Shown here: positions 26,301-38,300 of the stretch, piece after piece
Layout: every line of letters starts with the position of its first letter
Position numbering within the stretch: position 1 is the stretch's first letter
Assembly (NCBI RefSeq): GCF_963855985.1
Contig: NC_087096.1
Span: forward strand, 248,001 to 312,000
Length of the DNA stretch: 64,000 nt
Source: Ostrinia nubilalis
Taxonomy: Eukaryota > Arthropoda > Insecta > Lepidoptera > Crambidae
Reading direction: 5' to 3'
Notes under the pieces: generated by a model
Told to the model about the DNA's origin: nothing
Database searches by the model: none
Seen by the model: the letters and a program-made list of their open reading frames with translations, nothing else
Position numbers and translations under genes: made by a program

Positions 26301-29300
26301 CGCTCCGTGACCTGGGGCGCGTCATCTTGTGGGGCAGTAACGAATCTGTCACGCAGTAATCTGTAACGTACCTTGGGCGCGTATTACGTCTTGTAGGGCA
26401 GTGGTCTGTTACGCGGTAAGTCGTGAGCCGCGTCGTAGGCGCGCCACAGCCGGCCCGGCGCCGCGTCCGGCAGCCGGCAGTGCCGGGGCTGCCACAGGGG
26501 CCTCACCTCGGGCGCGTGGTCGAGCAGCAGCGGGTACAGCTTCTCGTGCGCGAGGTCGCGCGCGCCGGCCCAGCGCGCCGCGTCGTAGGCGCGCCACAGC
26601 CGGCCCGGCGCCGCGTCCGGCAGCCGGCAGTGCCGGGGCTGCCACAGGGGCCTCACCTCGGGCGCGTGGTCGAGCAGCAGCGGGTACAGCTTCTCGTGCG
26701 CGAGGTCGCGCGCGCCGGCCCAGCGCGCCGCGTCGTAGGCGCGCCACAGCCGGCCCGGCGCCGCGTCCGGCAGCCGGCAGTGCCGGGGCTGCCACAGGGG
26801 GCCTCACCTCGGGCGCGTGGTCGAGCAGCAGCGGGTACAGCTTCTCGTGCGCGAGGTCGCGCGCGCCGGCCCAGCGCGCCGCGTCGTAGGCGCGCCACAG
26901 CCGGCCCGGCGCCGCGTCCGGCAGCCGGCAGTGCCGGGGCTGCCACAGGGGCCTCACCTCGGGCGCGTGGTCGAGCAGCAGCGGGTACAGCTTCTCGTGC
27001 GCGAGGTCGCGCGCGCCGGCCCAGCGCGCCGCGTCGTAGGCGCGCCACAGCCGGCCCGGCGCCGCGTCCGGCAGCCGGCAGTGCCGGGGCTGCCACAGGG
27101 GGCCTCACCTCGGGCGCGTGGTCGAGCAGCAGCGGGTACAGCTTCTCGTGCGCGAGGTCGCGCGCGCCGGCCCAGCGCGCCGCGTCGTAGGCGCGCCACA
27201 GCCGGCCCGGCGCCGCGTCCGGCAGCCGGCAGTGCCGGGGCTGCCACAGGGGCCTCACCTCGGGCGCGTGGTCGAGCAGCAGCGGGTACAGCTTCTCGTG
27301 CGCGAGGTCGCGCGCGCCGGCCCAGCGCGCCGCGTCGTAGGCGCGCCACAGCCGGCCCGGCGCCGCGTCCGGCAGCCGGCAGTGCCGGGGCTGCCACAGG
27401 GGCCTCACCTCGGGCGCGTGGTCGAGCAGCAGCGGGTACAGCTTCTCGTGCGCGAGGTCGCGCGCGCCGGCCCAGCGCGCCGCGTCGTAGGCGCGCCACA
27501 GCCGGCCCGGCGCCGCGTCCGGCAGCCGGCAGTGCCGGGGCTGCCACAGGGGCCTCACCTCGGGCGCGTGGTCGAGCAGCAGCGGGTACAGCTTCTCGTG
27601 CGCGAGGTCGCGCGCGCCGGCCCAGCGCGCCGCGTCGTAGGCGCGCCACAGCCGGCCCGGCGCCGCGTCCGGCAGCCGGCAGTGCCGGGGCTGCCACAGG
27701 GGCCTCACCTCGGGCGCGTGGTCGAGCAGCAGCGGGTACAGCTTCTCGTGCGCGAGGTCGCGCGCGCCGGCCCAGCGCGCCGCGTCGTAGGCGCGCCACA
27801 GCCGGCCCGGCGCCGCGTCCGGCAGCCGGCAGTGCCGGGGCTGCCACAGGGGCCTCACCTCGGGCGCGTGGTCGAGCAGCAGCGGGTACAGCTTCTCGTG
27901 CGCGAGGTCGCGCGCGCCGGCCCAGCGCGCCGCGTCGTAGGCGCGCCACAGCCGGCCCGGCGCCGCGTCCGGCAGCCGGCAGTGCCGGGGCTGCCACAGG
28001 GGCCTCACCTCGGGCGCGTGGTCGAGCAGCAGCGGGTACAGCTTCTCGTGCGCGAGGTCGCGCGCGCCGGCCCAGCGCGCCGCGTCGTAGGCGCGCCACA
28101 GCCGGCCCGGCGCCGCGTCCGGCAGCCGGCAGTGCCGGGGCTGCCACAGGGGCCTCACCTCGGGCGCGTGGTCGAGCAGCAGCGGGTACAGCTTCTCGTG
28201 CGCGAGGTCGCGCGCGCCGGCCCAGCGCGCCGCGTCGTAGGCGCGCCACAGCCGGCCCGGCGCCGCGTCCGGCAGCCGGCAGTGCCGGGGCTGCCACAGG
28301 GGCCTCACCTCGGGCGCGTGGTCGAGCAGCAGCGGGTACAGCTTCTCGTGCGCGAGGTCGCGCGCGCCGGCCCAGCGCGCCGCGTCGTAGGCGCGCCACA
28401 GCCGGCCCAGCGCTATGCACGCCCACTGCCGCAGCGCCGGCGACGAGTCCGTCAGCTGCTCCAGGCAAATTGAGATCATGGATCCCTGCGGGCAGACAAA
28501 CTGTTTACACGGGGGTTAATACTTCAGAAATACGCACAGGAGTTAAAAAAAATTAAAGCATACAAAAAAAAGGATAATATATCTCCTCTGCATCCTATAG
28601 CGAGACGTAAGTTGTGCTATGTACCTGTAAAGCTGCCTCTTGTCCTGCGGGATAATTGTCCACGATCCCTGCGAGCACGTATGCTGCTAGCGTTCTGTGC
28701 TCGCTCTGCCAATACAAGACATTTTAAATAAGTATACTGTGTACTAACTTTTTATAAAATTTTATTATGGAGGCGTATACTCACGTCGACTGTGGGATCC
28801 GCGAGCACGGACAAGAAGTATTTGTGGCCTTTCGCGTTCACCAGGTCGACCTGACAGCTCTGCAACCAAATTATTCATTTATTTTAGGTATACGGATAAA
28901 TTGTTGTGGTGTCTACATAAGTAAAGTAATACAAGTCGTTGTCGTGACAAATTATTTTGACATGTGGGATTGCATAATGTTGTGTGGCAGTGGATGGATA
29001 CTGGGCAATGTGCAGTGCGGGCAGCCCGCCCCCCGGGCAACCGCCCCCTCCCCCGTGACCTGCTGCTGCCAGAAGCAGAGGACGCCGACACCACCCAGCC
29101 TGCTGCGCCTGCGAGACCTGTCTCCGCACCAGCCGTCACAGCACCGAAGCCCCGCTTCAGAATAGTGACGGCCCAACGCCCGCACCAAGACAACCCAACA
29201 CCTACTGCAAATATATGACTGCCTGAAAGAAAGCTCCCTGGCATCCAGGAACCGCCCGCTCGCTGGTCGTTCACTGGGCCTCGACCAACGTCGACTCACC

Positions 29301-32300
29301 CGGTGGGTTGGTACCGCGCCGAGGGCGGGACAGTGGTGCCAGGTAGAAGCCCAGGCAGTCCGTCGCCAAGCGACGACTCAACCACCGACTGGCAGTAGCC
29401 AGTCGAGATGCAGCAAGGGCCATGAGCACAAGCTCGACGCCCGAACCGGCCAAAAGGTCGAAGACCTGTGATCGATACGCGCCCAGCGCCAGGAAGCATA
29501 GTGTAGTGTGGTAGTGTAGTGTCGGCACGCACCGGGTCCACGGCGACGATCTTGGCCCAGATGTAGACCATGGAGGCGCGCAGGTCGTGCGCGGAGGCCT
29601 GCAGCAGCTTGAGCATGTAGGGGAAGATGCCGACGGCCAGCACGGCGCGCGCCGCCCACGCGCCCAGCGCCAGGAAGCGGCACAGCAGGCGCAGCGCGCG
29701 CACGCGGTGCAGCGTGCTCAGCAGCACCTGCAGCACCATCGGCAGCTGCGACGGCGGGCTGCGCGACGGCGAGCCTGCGACATCCCAACCCTTGCCTTTA
29801 TTCATTGTTTACACTACATTTTGCGCAGCACAAGATGCTAATATAGATTTACACTTTTACTGGTTGTGATAAAAAATCTCAGCTGCAATACGACTGGACG
29901 ATGAACCAAGTTCAGCTGTTTGACAAATCCCAGTTGCGGTACCGTTTTGACAGCTAGTTCAAACGAAGCTGTAACGTAAGCGGAGTGCAACTGCGCTTTT
30001 GCGTAAAAGCTGACAGAAAGCAACATAGTTCCAAACGCAAGTCAAACGCTTCACGAACATTTGCTGTTTTATTAATTTTATTATTTTCAAAAATAAGGTG
30101 TTCCGACTTTTATTGGAAAATGCATAAACGATATCGCATTGCACATATTCATCATCTCAGCCATAGGACGTCCACTGCTGAACATAGGCCTCAAAAGCAT
30201 TGGGCATTTCATGTTGCCCGGTTGGTAACGGCCTCATCAATTTCACATCAACTAGAATGAAAATAAAGCGCAAATGAATTGGGAGACATTAAAAATTAGC
30301 GCAATCCGGACCCAAGCCTAGCGCATAACTTAGTGCCTGAGGTATGAGAGTGGCACAGGAGGGTGTTTTAGTGACTTCAAACGTCAGCGAGACTTCAGAT
30401 GCGTTTCAGATTTGTATGCTCTACCAGCGTGTGCTCCCACGCCGCCCACAGCGGGGCCGGCGGGCCTGCAGGTGTGACGTCACGCGCACTCACCGAGCTC
30501 CAGCCACACCTGGAAGGCGGTGAGCTGGTCGCGGAAGAAGGGCGAGTGGCGGTAGTCGGCGGGCGCGCGCTCGTCCAGCAGCGCCGGCAGCTGCGCCAGC
30601 GCCAGGTCCAGCGTGTGCTCCCACGCCGCCCACAGCGGGTGCCGCGCCAGCGACGGCAGCGCCGGCATCGACACTGGTGTGCAGTTGTACGACCTGCGAA
30701 CAATCATAACTAGCATAGGCGCAGACACGATGTCTTACGCGCCTAACAATGATGCTGCACGTACAAGACATATTTTTATACCCGTAGCATCACTGTTAGT
30801 TCGCGCGCGAATTCAATGCAGTTTTTTTGACACATTCAGCTTCTGAAGCTCTGTACCAATGTGCTTTAAGCGCTGAATGTGACGAACATCATATGTCTCA
30901 TAAGATTTTAAACTTTCGCGTTCCATTTCAATCACAAGCATTGACCAGGACTGCAGCATCACAGCCGAAACGTCAAGCCGTGAGTACACAATGTAACTCA
31001 TTGATAAACGTGTCTTACTATTTTAATCATATGTCTCAATAGACATACAAAGTTCGTCAGAGGTGCATATAAATATCGAACGTCCCGGGCACATTGCGTT
31101 TATAGCAAAATTAATGTACACAAGCGTACTTCGAGAGATGACTTCTTACGGCCGGTTCACACATGTCTCCGTTTTACTGTTCACACAGTATTCTGTATAC
31201 AGTGTCATGTGTGAAGTCGCTCATCCAACTACATACGCCATCGACGAAAAAAAAACGTACACGATAAAACGGAACAATAAAACAGAGTCATGTGTGAACC
31301 GGCCGTTAGGTGCAAAACTCGAATCAGTCACAGTTAAGAATAGCTGTCCAGAGAAGTCGAGTAGCAGGCTTGTGTAGGTCATGACATCTGCTCGCATACC
31401 TCATGACGCGGTCGGCGAGCAGGAAGTTGCGGCACAGGCTGGCGGTGAGCAGGTCGGCGCGGAACAGCTGCTGGAACAGCTCGGCGGGCAGCGAGCTCCA
31501 GGCGATGGTGTGGGTGATGGTATCTGCTCGCATACCTCATGACGCGGTCGGCGAGCAGGAAGTTGCGGCACAGGCTGGCGGTGAGCAGGTCGGCGCGGAA
31601 CAGCTGCTGGAACAGCTCGGCGGGCAGCGAGCTCCAGGCGATGGTGTGGGTGATGGTATCTGCTCGCATACCTCATGACGCGGTCGGCGAGCAGGAAGTT
31701 GCGGCACAGGCTGGCGGTGAGCAGGTCGGCGCGGAACAGCTGCTGGAACAGCTCGGCGGGCAGCGAGCTCCAGGCGATGGTGTGGGTGATGGTATCTGCT
31801 CGCATACCTCATGACGCGGTCGGCGAGCAGGAAGTTGCGGCACAGGCTGGCGGTGAGCAGGTCGGCGCGGAACAGCTGCTGGAACAGCTCGGCGGGCAGC
31901 GAGCTCCAGGCGATGGTGTGGGTGATGGTATCTGCTCGCATACCTCATGACGCGGTCGGCGAGCAGGAAGTTGCGGCACAGGCTGGCGGTGAGCAGGTCG
32001 GCGCGGAACAGCTGCTGGAACAGCTCGGCGGGCAGCGAGCTCCAGGCGATGGTGTGGGTGATGGTATCTGCTCGCATACCTCATGACGCGGTCGGCGAGC
32101 AGGAAGTTGCGGCACAGGCTGGCGGTGAGCAGGTCGGCGCGGAACAGCTGCTGGAACAGCTCGGCGGGCAGCGAGCTCCAGGCGATGGTGTGGGTGATGG
32201 TATCTGCTCGCATACCTCATGACGCGGTCGGCGAGCAGGAAGTTGCGGCACAGGCTGGCGGTGAGCAGGTCGGCGCGGAACAGCTGCTGGAACAGCTCGG

Positions 32301-35300
32301 CGGGCAGCGAGCTCCAGGCGATGGTGTCGGTGATGGCCGTGAAGATCCAGTTCAGCTCGCCCAGCATCGTGCGCCGGTCCGTCACCTGCCCGGGGATCCT
32401 GGCCAGGTACGAGAAGATTAAGTATTCAGTGAATGGACAAGTTTCCATTTTTTTTTATCAAATCAAATCAAATCAAATCAAATAAGTTTATTTGCAGAAC
32501 AAAATGTCATGATAATACAGGTATACAGTATCTGAGTCAGTTCCAATTATGTTCTACCGGGGATTGTACCGGTGTGCAAATGTAATACAATAATAATTGA
32601 CTGATTAAATTAATTAAGAATATAAAAATTACTACAATTATGATCACAATGTCAAATTTTAATACCTACTCAAATAATAGATGTCAAATAATCGCTAATT
32701 ATCATTAAAATACTCGTCAATACTGTAATAACATTTGTCAAGAAGCCATTTATTTATGTTATTTTTGAAAACCCTAAGAGGCAAATCTTTAAAATTATTA
32801 GGCAGTTTATTGAATATTTTGATCGCCATTAAAGGAGCGTTGCTTGCATAAAAATGTGAGTTGCATTTCGGGTAAAATAATCTATTTTTATGCCTTGTGT
32901 GCCTCTCTAGAGATTCAGCATGAGTATTAAAATAGCTGGGATATCGTTTTACAAAAGTACAAATTTCTCGGACATACATGCACGGTAAAGGTAATACACG
33001 TATTCTTTGAAACAAGGGCTTACAACTCTCCAGGAACCATGCACCACATACCGCACGTATACACTTTTTTTGCATCTTAAAAGCTCTGATCATGTCAACT
33101 GAGTTACCCCATAAAGGCAGACCATACAATAGCACAGATGACACATAGCCATGATAAGCGGCGAGAGCTGCTTTTTGTGAGATTGTTTTCCTAAGTCTTT
33201 TTAGGGCAAATACAAATCGATTTAATTTTGTACAAATATGTTCGATATGGGATTTCCAGTTTAGGTGTTGGTCAATTTTAATCCCTAAAAACAAATTAGA
33301 TTCTACAGTTTTTATTTCTGAGTTTTGATACTTGATATTCATGTTACTAGATTTCATTTTATAATTTTTAAATTGTATCAATTGTGTCTTGTCAATATTT
33401 AGTTTAAGTTTATTTGCATTAAGCCATGTCATGATAGTATTAATAGAATTATTTATTTCGGATTCATATGTTTCTTTGCTGGTACATTTAAATAAAAAAG
33501 TGGTGTCATCTGCAAACAATATGCACGTGTGATTAGTTATTTTGGGTAAGTCATTAACATATAAAAGGAATATTAAGGGCCCCAAAATACTTCCCTGAGG
33601 GATTCCGCGGTAGTTAAGTCTGAATTTTGATCGATGTAATTCCTTGGTGAGTATGTTTACTTGCCGTGTACTTGTCAGACGGGTTACTTCAGTACATTGT
33701 TTACGTCCTGTTAAGTAAGTTTTTATCCACGTATAAGCAGTGCCTCTTATCCCGTATTTTTCAATTTTTCCTAATAAAATTTCATGATCAAGAAGATCAA
33801 ATGCCTTCGTCATATCCAGCATAAGAGCAACCACTGGTCTTTTTTTGTCAATACTTTCTGTTATTTCTCTAATAAGATTAAAGCAAGCCAGAGTTGTTGA
33901 TCTGTTTTTCCGAAAACCGAATTGGTTTTCGGTTAAGATCCCATATTTTTGTATGAATTTATTGAGTCTAGTATACATAGCTCTTTCGAATATTTTTGAT
34001 ACCACAGGAATTAAAGTAACAGGTCTGTAATTGTTAAGTTCCTGTTCATCCCCCTTTTTATAAATTGGTTTAACTACTGAAATTTTTAGTTGTTCAGGAA
34101 ATATTCCTTCAACAAATGAGAGATTAATTAGAAAACTCAGTGGAGCAGATATACTATGAGCACATGACTTTAATATTTTTGTATTCAGTTCATCATACCC
34201 AATTGAATTTGTGTTTTTTAATCCCTTAATTATTTTTATAATTTCCTCTGGTTCTGTGGGTTGCAGAAATATGGTAGCTGGATTAGTATCTATACCTGTA
34301 TGCAAAGTATTGTTAGTCAATTGTTTTGGATAGTCAATGTCAGTTAGGTCAATAAAGAAATCATTAAATAATTCACTTATAATGTCAGGGTTAGTAATTG
34401 TTTTGTTATTTAATTTAATTGCGTCAATGTTCTTTATTTGATTAATTTTATTTATAGTTGAATTTACTGTGTTCCATGTTGCTTTACAAATATTATCACT
34501 ATTTAAAATGTACTGCATATTGCTTTTTTGTTGGGATTTATATATACACTTTTTTAAGAGGTAACAATAATTTTTATATTTTTTTTTATGTAAGATTTTA
34601 TTAGTTTTTGAATATTTGTATGTCAAGTAAAGTTTCCTTTTTGTAATACTTGACTGTTTTATTCCTTTTGTTTTCCACCTATTTTTATTGGATAGATTAT
34701 TTCTTTTAAGTTTAATTATCGGAAAACATAATTCATGAAACAGAATAATCAATTTATAAAATGAGTCATAAGCCGCATTTATATTGGTCTGTTCGTAAAC
34801 CTCAGAAAAAGACAGGCAAGAAATACATTGAACAAATTTTCCCATGTTTTCCCTACTGTAATCTCTGCGAGATTCACACCAATTTGTAACTTTAGCTTTT
34901 TTACAAGAGGGAAATGATATAATTTGGCCAGTTTCATGGTCCGATAGACCTAGTTTTATAACTTCTGAATTTACCCTGCTTATGTTGCTGGCCACCTGGT
35001 CTATACAGGATTTATTCCTAGTAGGAGTTTTTATGTGAATGGAAATATCGTGATTCTCCAATATTTCCAATAGTTCACAACTATGTTTACTATGTTTTAG
35101 AATATCGATATTCCAGTCTCCACAAATAATTATTTTTTTACAAGTTTTCTGATTTGTGAAGCTGTTTAGAAGTTGATTTAGTTTAACAAAAAATATATCG
35201 ATATTACTATTTGGTGTTCTATAAACGCAGATAATTACTAAGTTTTGCTGTGTTATTTCTATACCACAGCATTCGAAGTGGTGGGAACAAGCAAGTTGGT

Positions 35301-38300
35301 TAGCAATACCGATGGTTTTGTATTCCAGCCCTTCCTTGCCGAGGATACAAACGCCTCCTCGTCTTTGATTGGGGCGACAAAATGAGGCAGCCAGACAGTA
35401 ACCCTGTAGTACTAAATTAGCCTCGCAATTTCGCTGTATAAATGTTTCACATAAACATAAGATGTATATATTATTTTAATAAATCTTGAAAATGTAAGTA
35501 AAACTAATAATTAATTGTGAAATAATCATGAAAATATCTCTACAAATACACAAGTTATAGGGCCCTAAAGTTGCGCATAACAAATATTCGCGCCATTTTG
35601 ATCGGTGTAGTCACGACAGTCATTTGGAGTACAAACAGTAAATCACCCCTGTGGGTCTAGACAAAGTGCAAATTATAATCGCAAATCAGTCGAAAAGTGG
35701 TCGAAAAGCCCCTTTTTTGTATGGAGTTTTGACGGATTCGATTTTCGATTCGATCAAAAAGTGCGTTTTGTCTAGGGGGGCTGGTCCAGTGCTGTTGACA
35801 GATCCAATTTTTTTTTAAATCTAGTAGTTTTTAATTTTTCAGTCAGGGTCACTGAAGATTCTTTCTTATTAAAATTGTGTAACCTTTTTTGACATATCCA
35901 AGACCTGACCATATTTAAAAAGAAGACTTTGACATTGTAGTGTTATTCTCGACAATGCGTTAGGGGTGGTAAGCATTGTGATTGAAACTTGAACAGGTGG
36001 ATCGGTTCGTGCTTTGTTTATTTATTTATTTAGAAAAATCAAGGTTGTAGAGTTCGTGGCGAGCTGTAAAGCCGGGTCCAGACGGGTGTACCGCGTAATG
36101 GAATGTGTCGTGTAATGTAACATGAATTCTACATGTGGACGGCACTACGAGCGTCGAGCATCACTTGTAAAGTGCTGTCCATACTATTTCCATCACATTA
36201 CACGATACATTCCATTACGCGTCACACCCGTCTGGAGCCGGTTGAATAACGCTGGTGTTTCTCACTTGTCGATGAGCTCGTTGACGATGTGCGGCGTGAC
36301 GCGCGTGCGCGTGCGCAGCACGAACCACTTCATGGCCATCTTGACGGGCGTGGTGAGGCACGCCGTGAACAGGTCGGCGGGCAGCTCGGGGTTCATGGGC
36401 AGGCTCTGGCCCGCCGCGCACGCGCCCAGCTGGATGCAGTTGCGGTACGACACCGGCGCCGGCGCCGGGCCCTCGCCTGCGCCGCGCGAACTCAGCGCCG
36501 CCTGCCGGAGGAACGAAGCTTATAAAATAAATATCCTTGGTCATTTTACACTGCGCTTCTAGTCCCAAACTAAGCGAAGCTTGTACTATGGGTACTAGAC
36601 AACGGATATAAGCATACTTATAGCCTGACCAGGAACATAAAAACCCTGGCATAGAGGCGCGTCAATTGCATTTGATAGTGCAACACTGAGTACAAACTTT
36701 ATGTATCAGGATTCAGGATTACGGGCTAATTTGATATTTTCATAAATTAACGAAAAAATATTATTATAGGTAACCTGATTTAAATAAATTAAATGAAACC
36801 ATCAATCGAGCTAGTAGAATTTATTTTATTATTCATCAATAATCAAATTCAGAACTTGAATATTCAACTGCAATGTCTGCTCATGAACGCTTCAAACTCG
36901 GTACTTCTTTCCCAATCCCATAAAATTCAACACTTAGAAAGTGACAAAAAATTTTAAAATAGGTAGTTGAAACAAACCACAGCTAATTTTCATAGTGGAC
37001 TGTACTATACGATAAACATGTCAGTCAATTTGACAACCTTTGTCGGAAACATTATTCAATGAAAATATTATCCGAACCCTTAGTATTTCTCTTCGAAAAA
37101 TACTTTAACACATTGTGAACCACTTTTCTTTCACGACTATAAAAAAATTTTATCAATTTAATTCATAAAACCAATTGCGCACATTTAAAATAAAGTTTGT
37201 TTACACTTTGACAGCAATAGACTGACATGCAAGGTGACATGTCAATGAAGTTTTCAGTTACTGTTGCCATTAAAAGAAATTAGTACAATTAGTTTTCCGC
37301 AACATGGCGAGGGTTTTTATGTTCCTGGTCAGGCTATAAATACTTTTTTTTTTTGTAAATACATACTTATTATACATAGAAAACACCCAGTCCAATACAA
37401 ACAAATATGTTCCTGCACACAAATGTTTGTACTGTGCGGGAATCGAACCCGTAACCTCCGGAATAATAATCCGTTTCGAACCACTACACCAAACGGCCGA
37501 CAATTTATTGTTTATTACAATTTGCGAAACGTTTTTTTAGCGTTTTGACACGTGCTCTGCGCGGGAAAATATACAGCTTTGCAGACCACTATTTCACCAT
37601 GTAGGTAAATTGGTATTTTGGGTATGCGAATCTATACTAATATTATGAAGCTGAAGAGTTTGTTTGTTTACTTGAACGCGCTAATCTCAGGAACCTCTCG
37701 GTCCGATTTGAAAAATTCTTTCAGTGTTAGATAGTCCATTTATCGAGGAAGGCTATAGGCTATATACCATCACGCTACGAGTAATAGGTGCAGAGCAAAA
37801 GTAAAAAAATGTTTTGAAAATGGGTTTTCACGCGTACGAAGTCGCGGGCACAGCTAGTCAAGAATACATTGATTATTTTTATCATGGCCGATTCTAAGTT
37901 TCAAGAGCACGCAGTAATTAAGTTATTGGATAAAAAAAATCTATGTTGTCTATGTATCTGTTACGGTCAAAGTGATAAATGTGAAAATTATGAATAATCG
38001 CCGGTTATTATGAATAATTACCGCATGATTTGGTAAATGTGATTAATATGAGGTCATTTATGTGTGTATAAAACTAAATAGGCGGCTTAGGGGTGGCCCA
38101 AGGGCCACCCCCGCCGCACCTTAACCTATTTTTCACTTTAAATCAAAACATTATATTATAGGCATAATGGAAAAGTAATATTATGCAAAAAAAAAAAACA
38201 TTCCAAACTTATTATGCCAAATTATATTAATATATGATATGAAAACGTTCAAAAGTTTGGCTGTACAGGAGCATGTACACAAGATGTTGTTCTCTTTTAT

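Noticed and set aside
26423..28556. Plus-strand frames of 250-580 codons (repeats of [20 protein letters not shown]).
   Set aside because: Antisense shadows of the exon-12 array. The minus frame matches raptor and the plus frame matches nothing recognisable.
9619..32398. CRISPR-like interpretation of the regularly spaced repeats.
   Set aside because: Units are contiguous copies of raptor exon ends with no variable spacers, no cas genes, in a eukaryotic intron setting.
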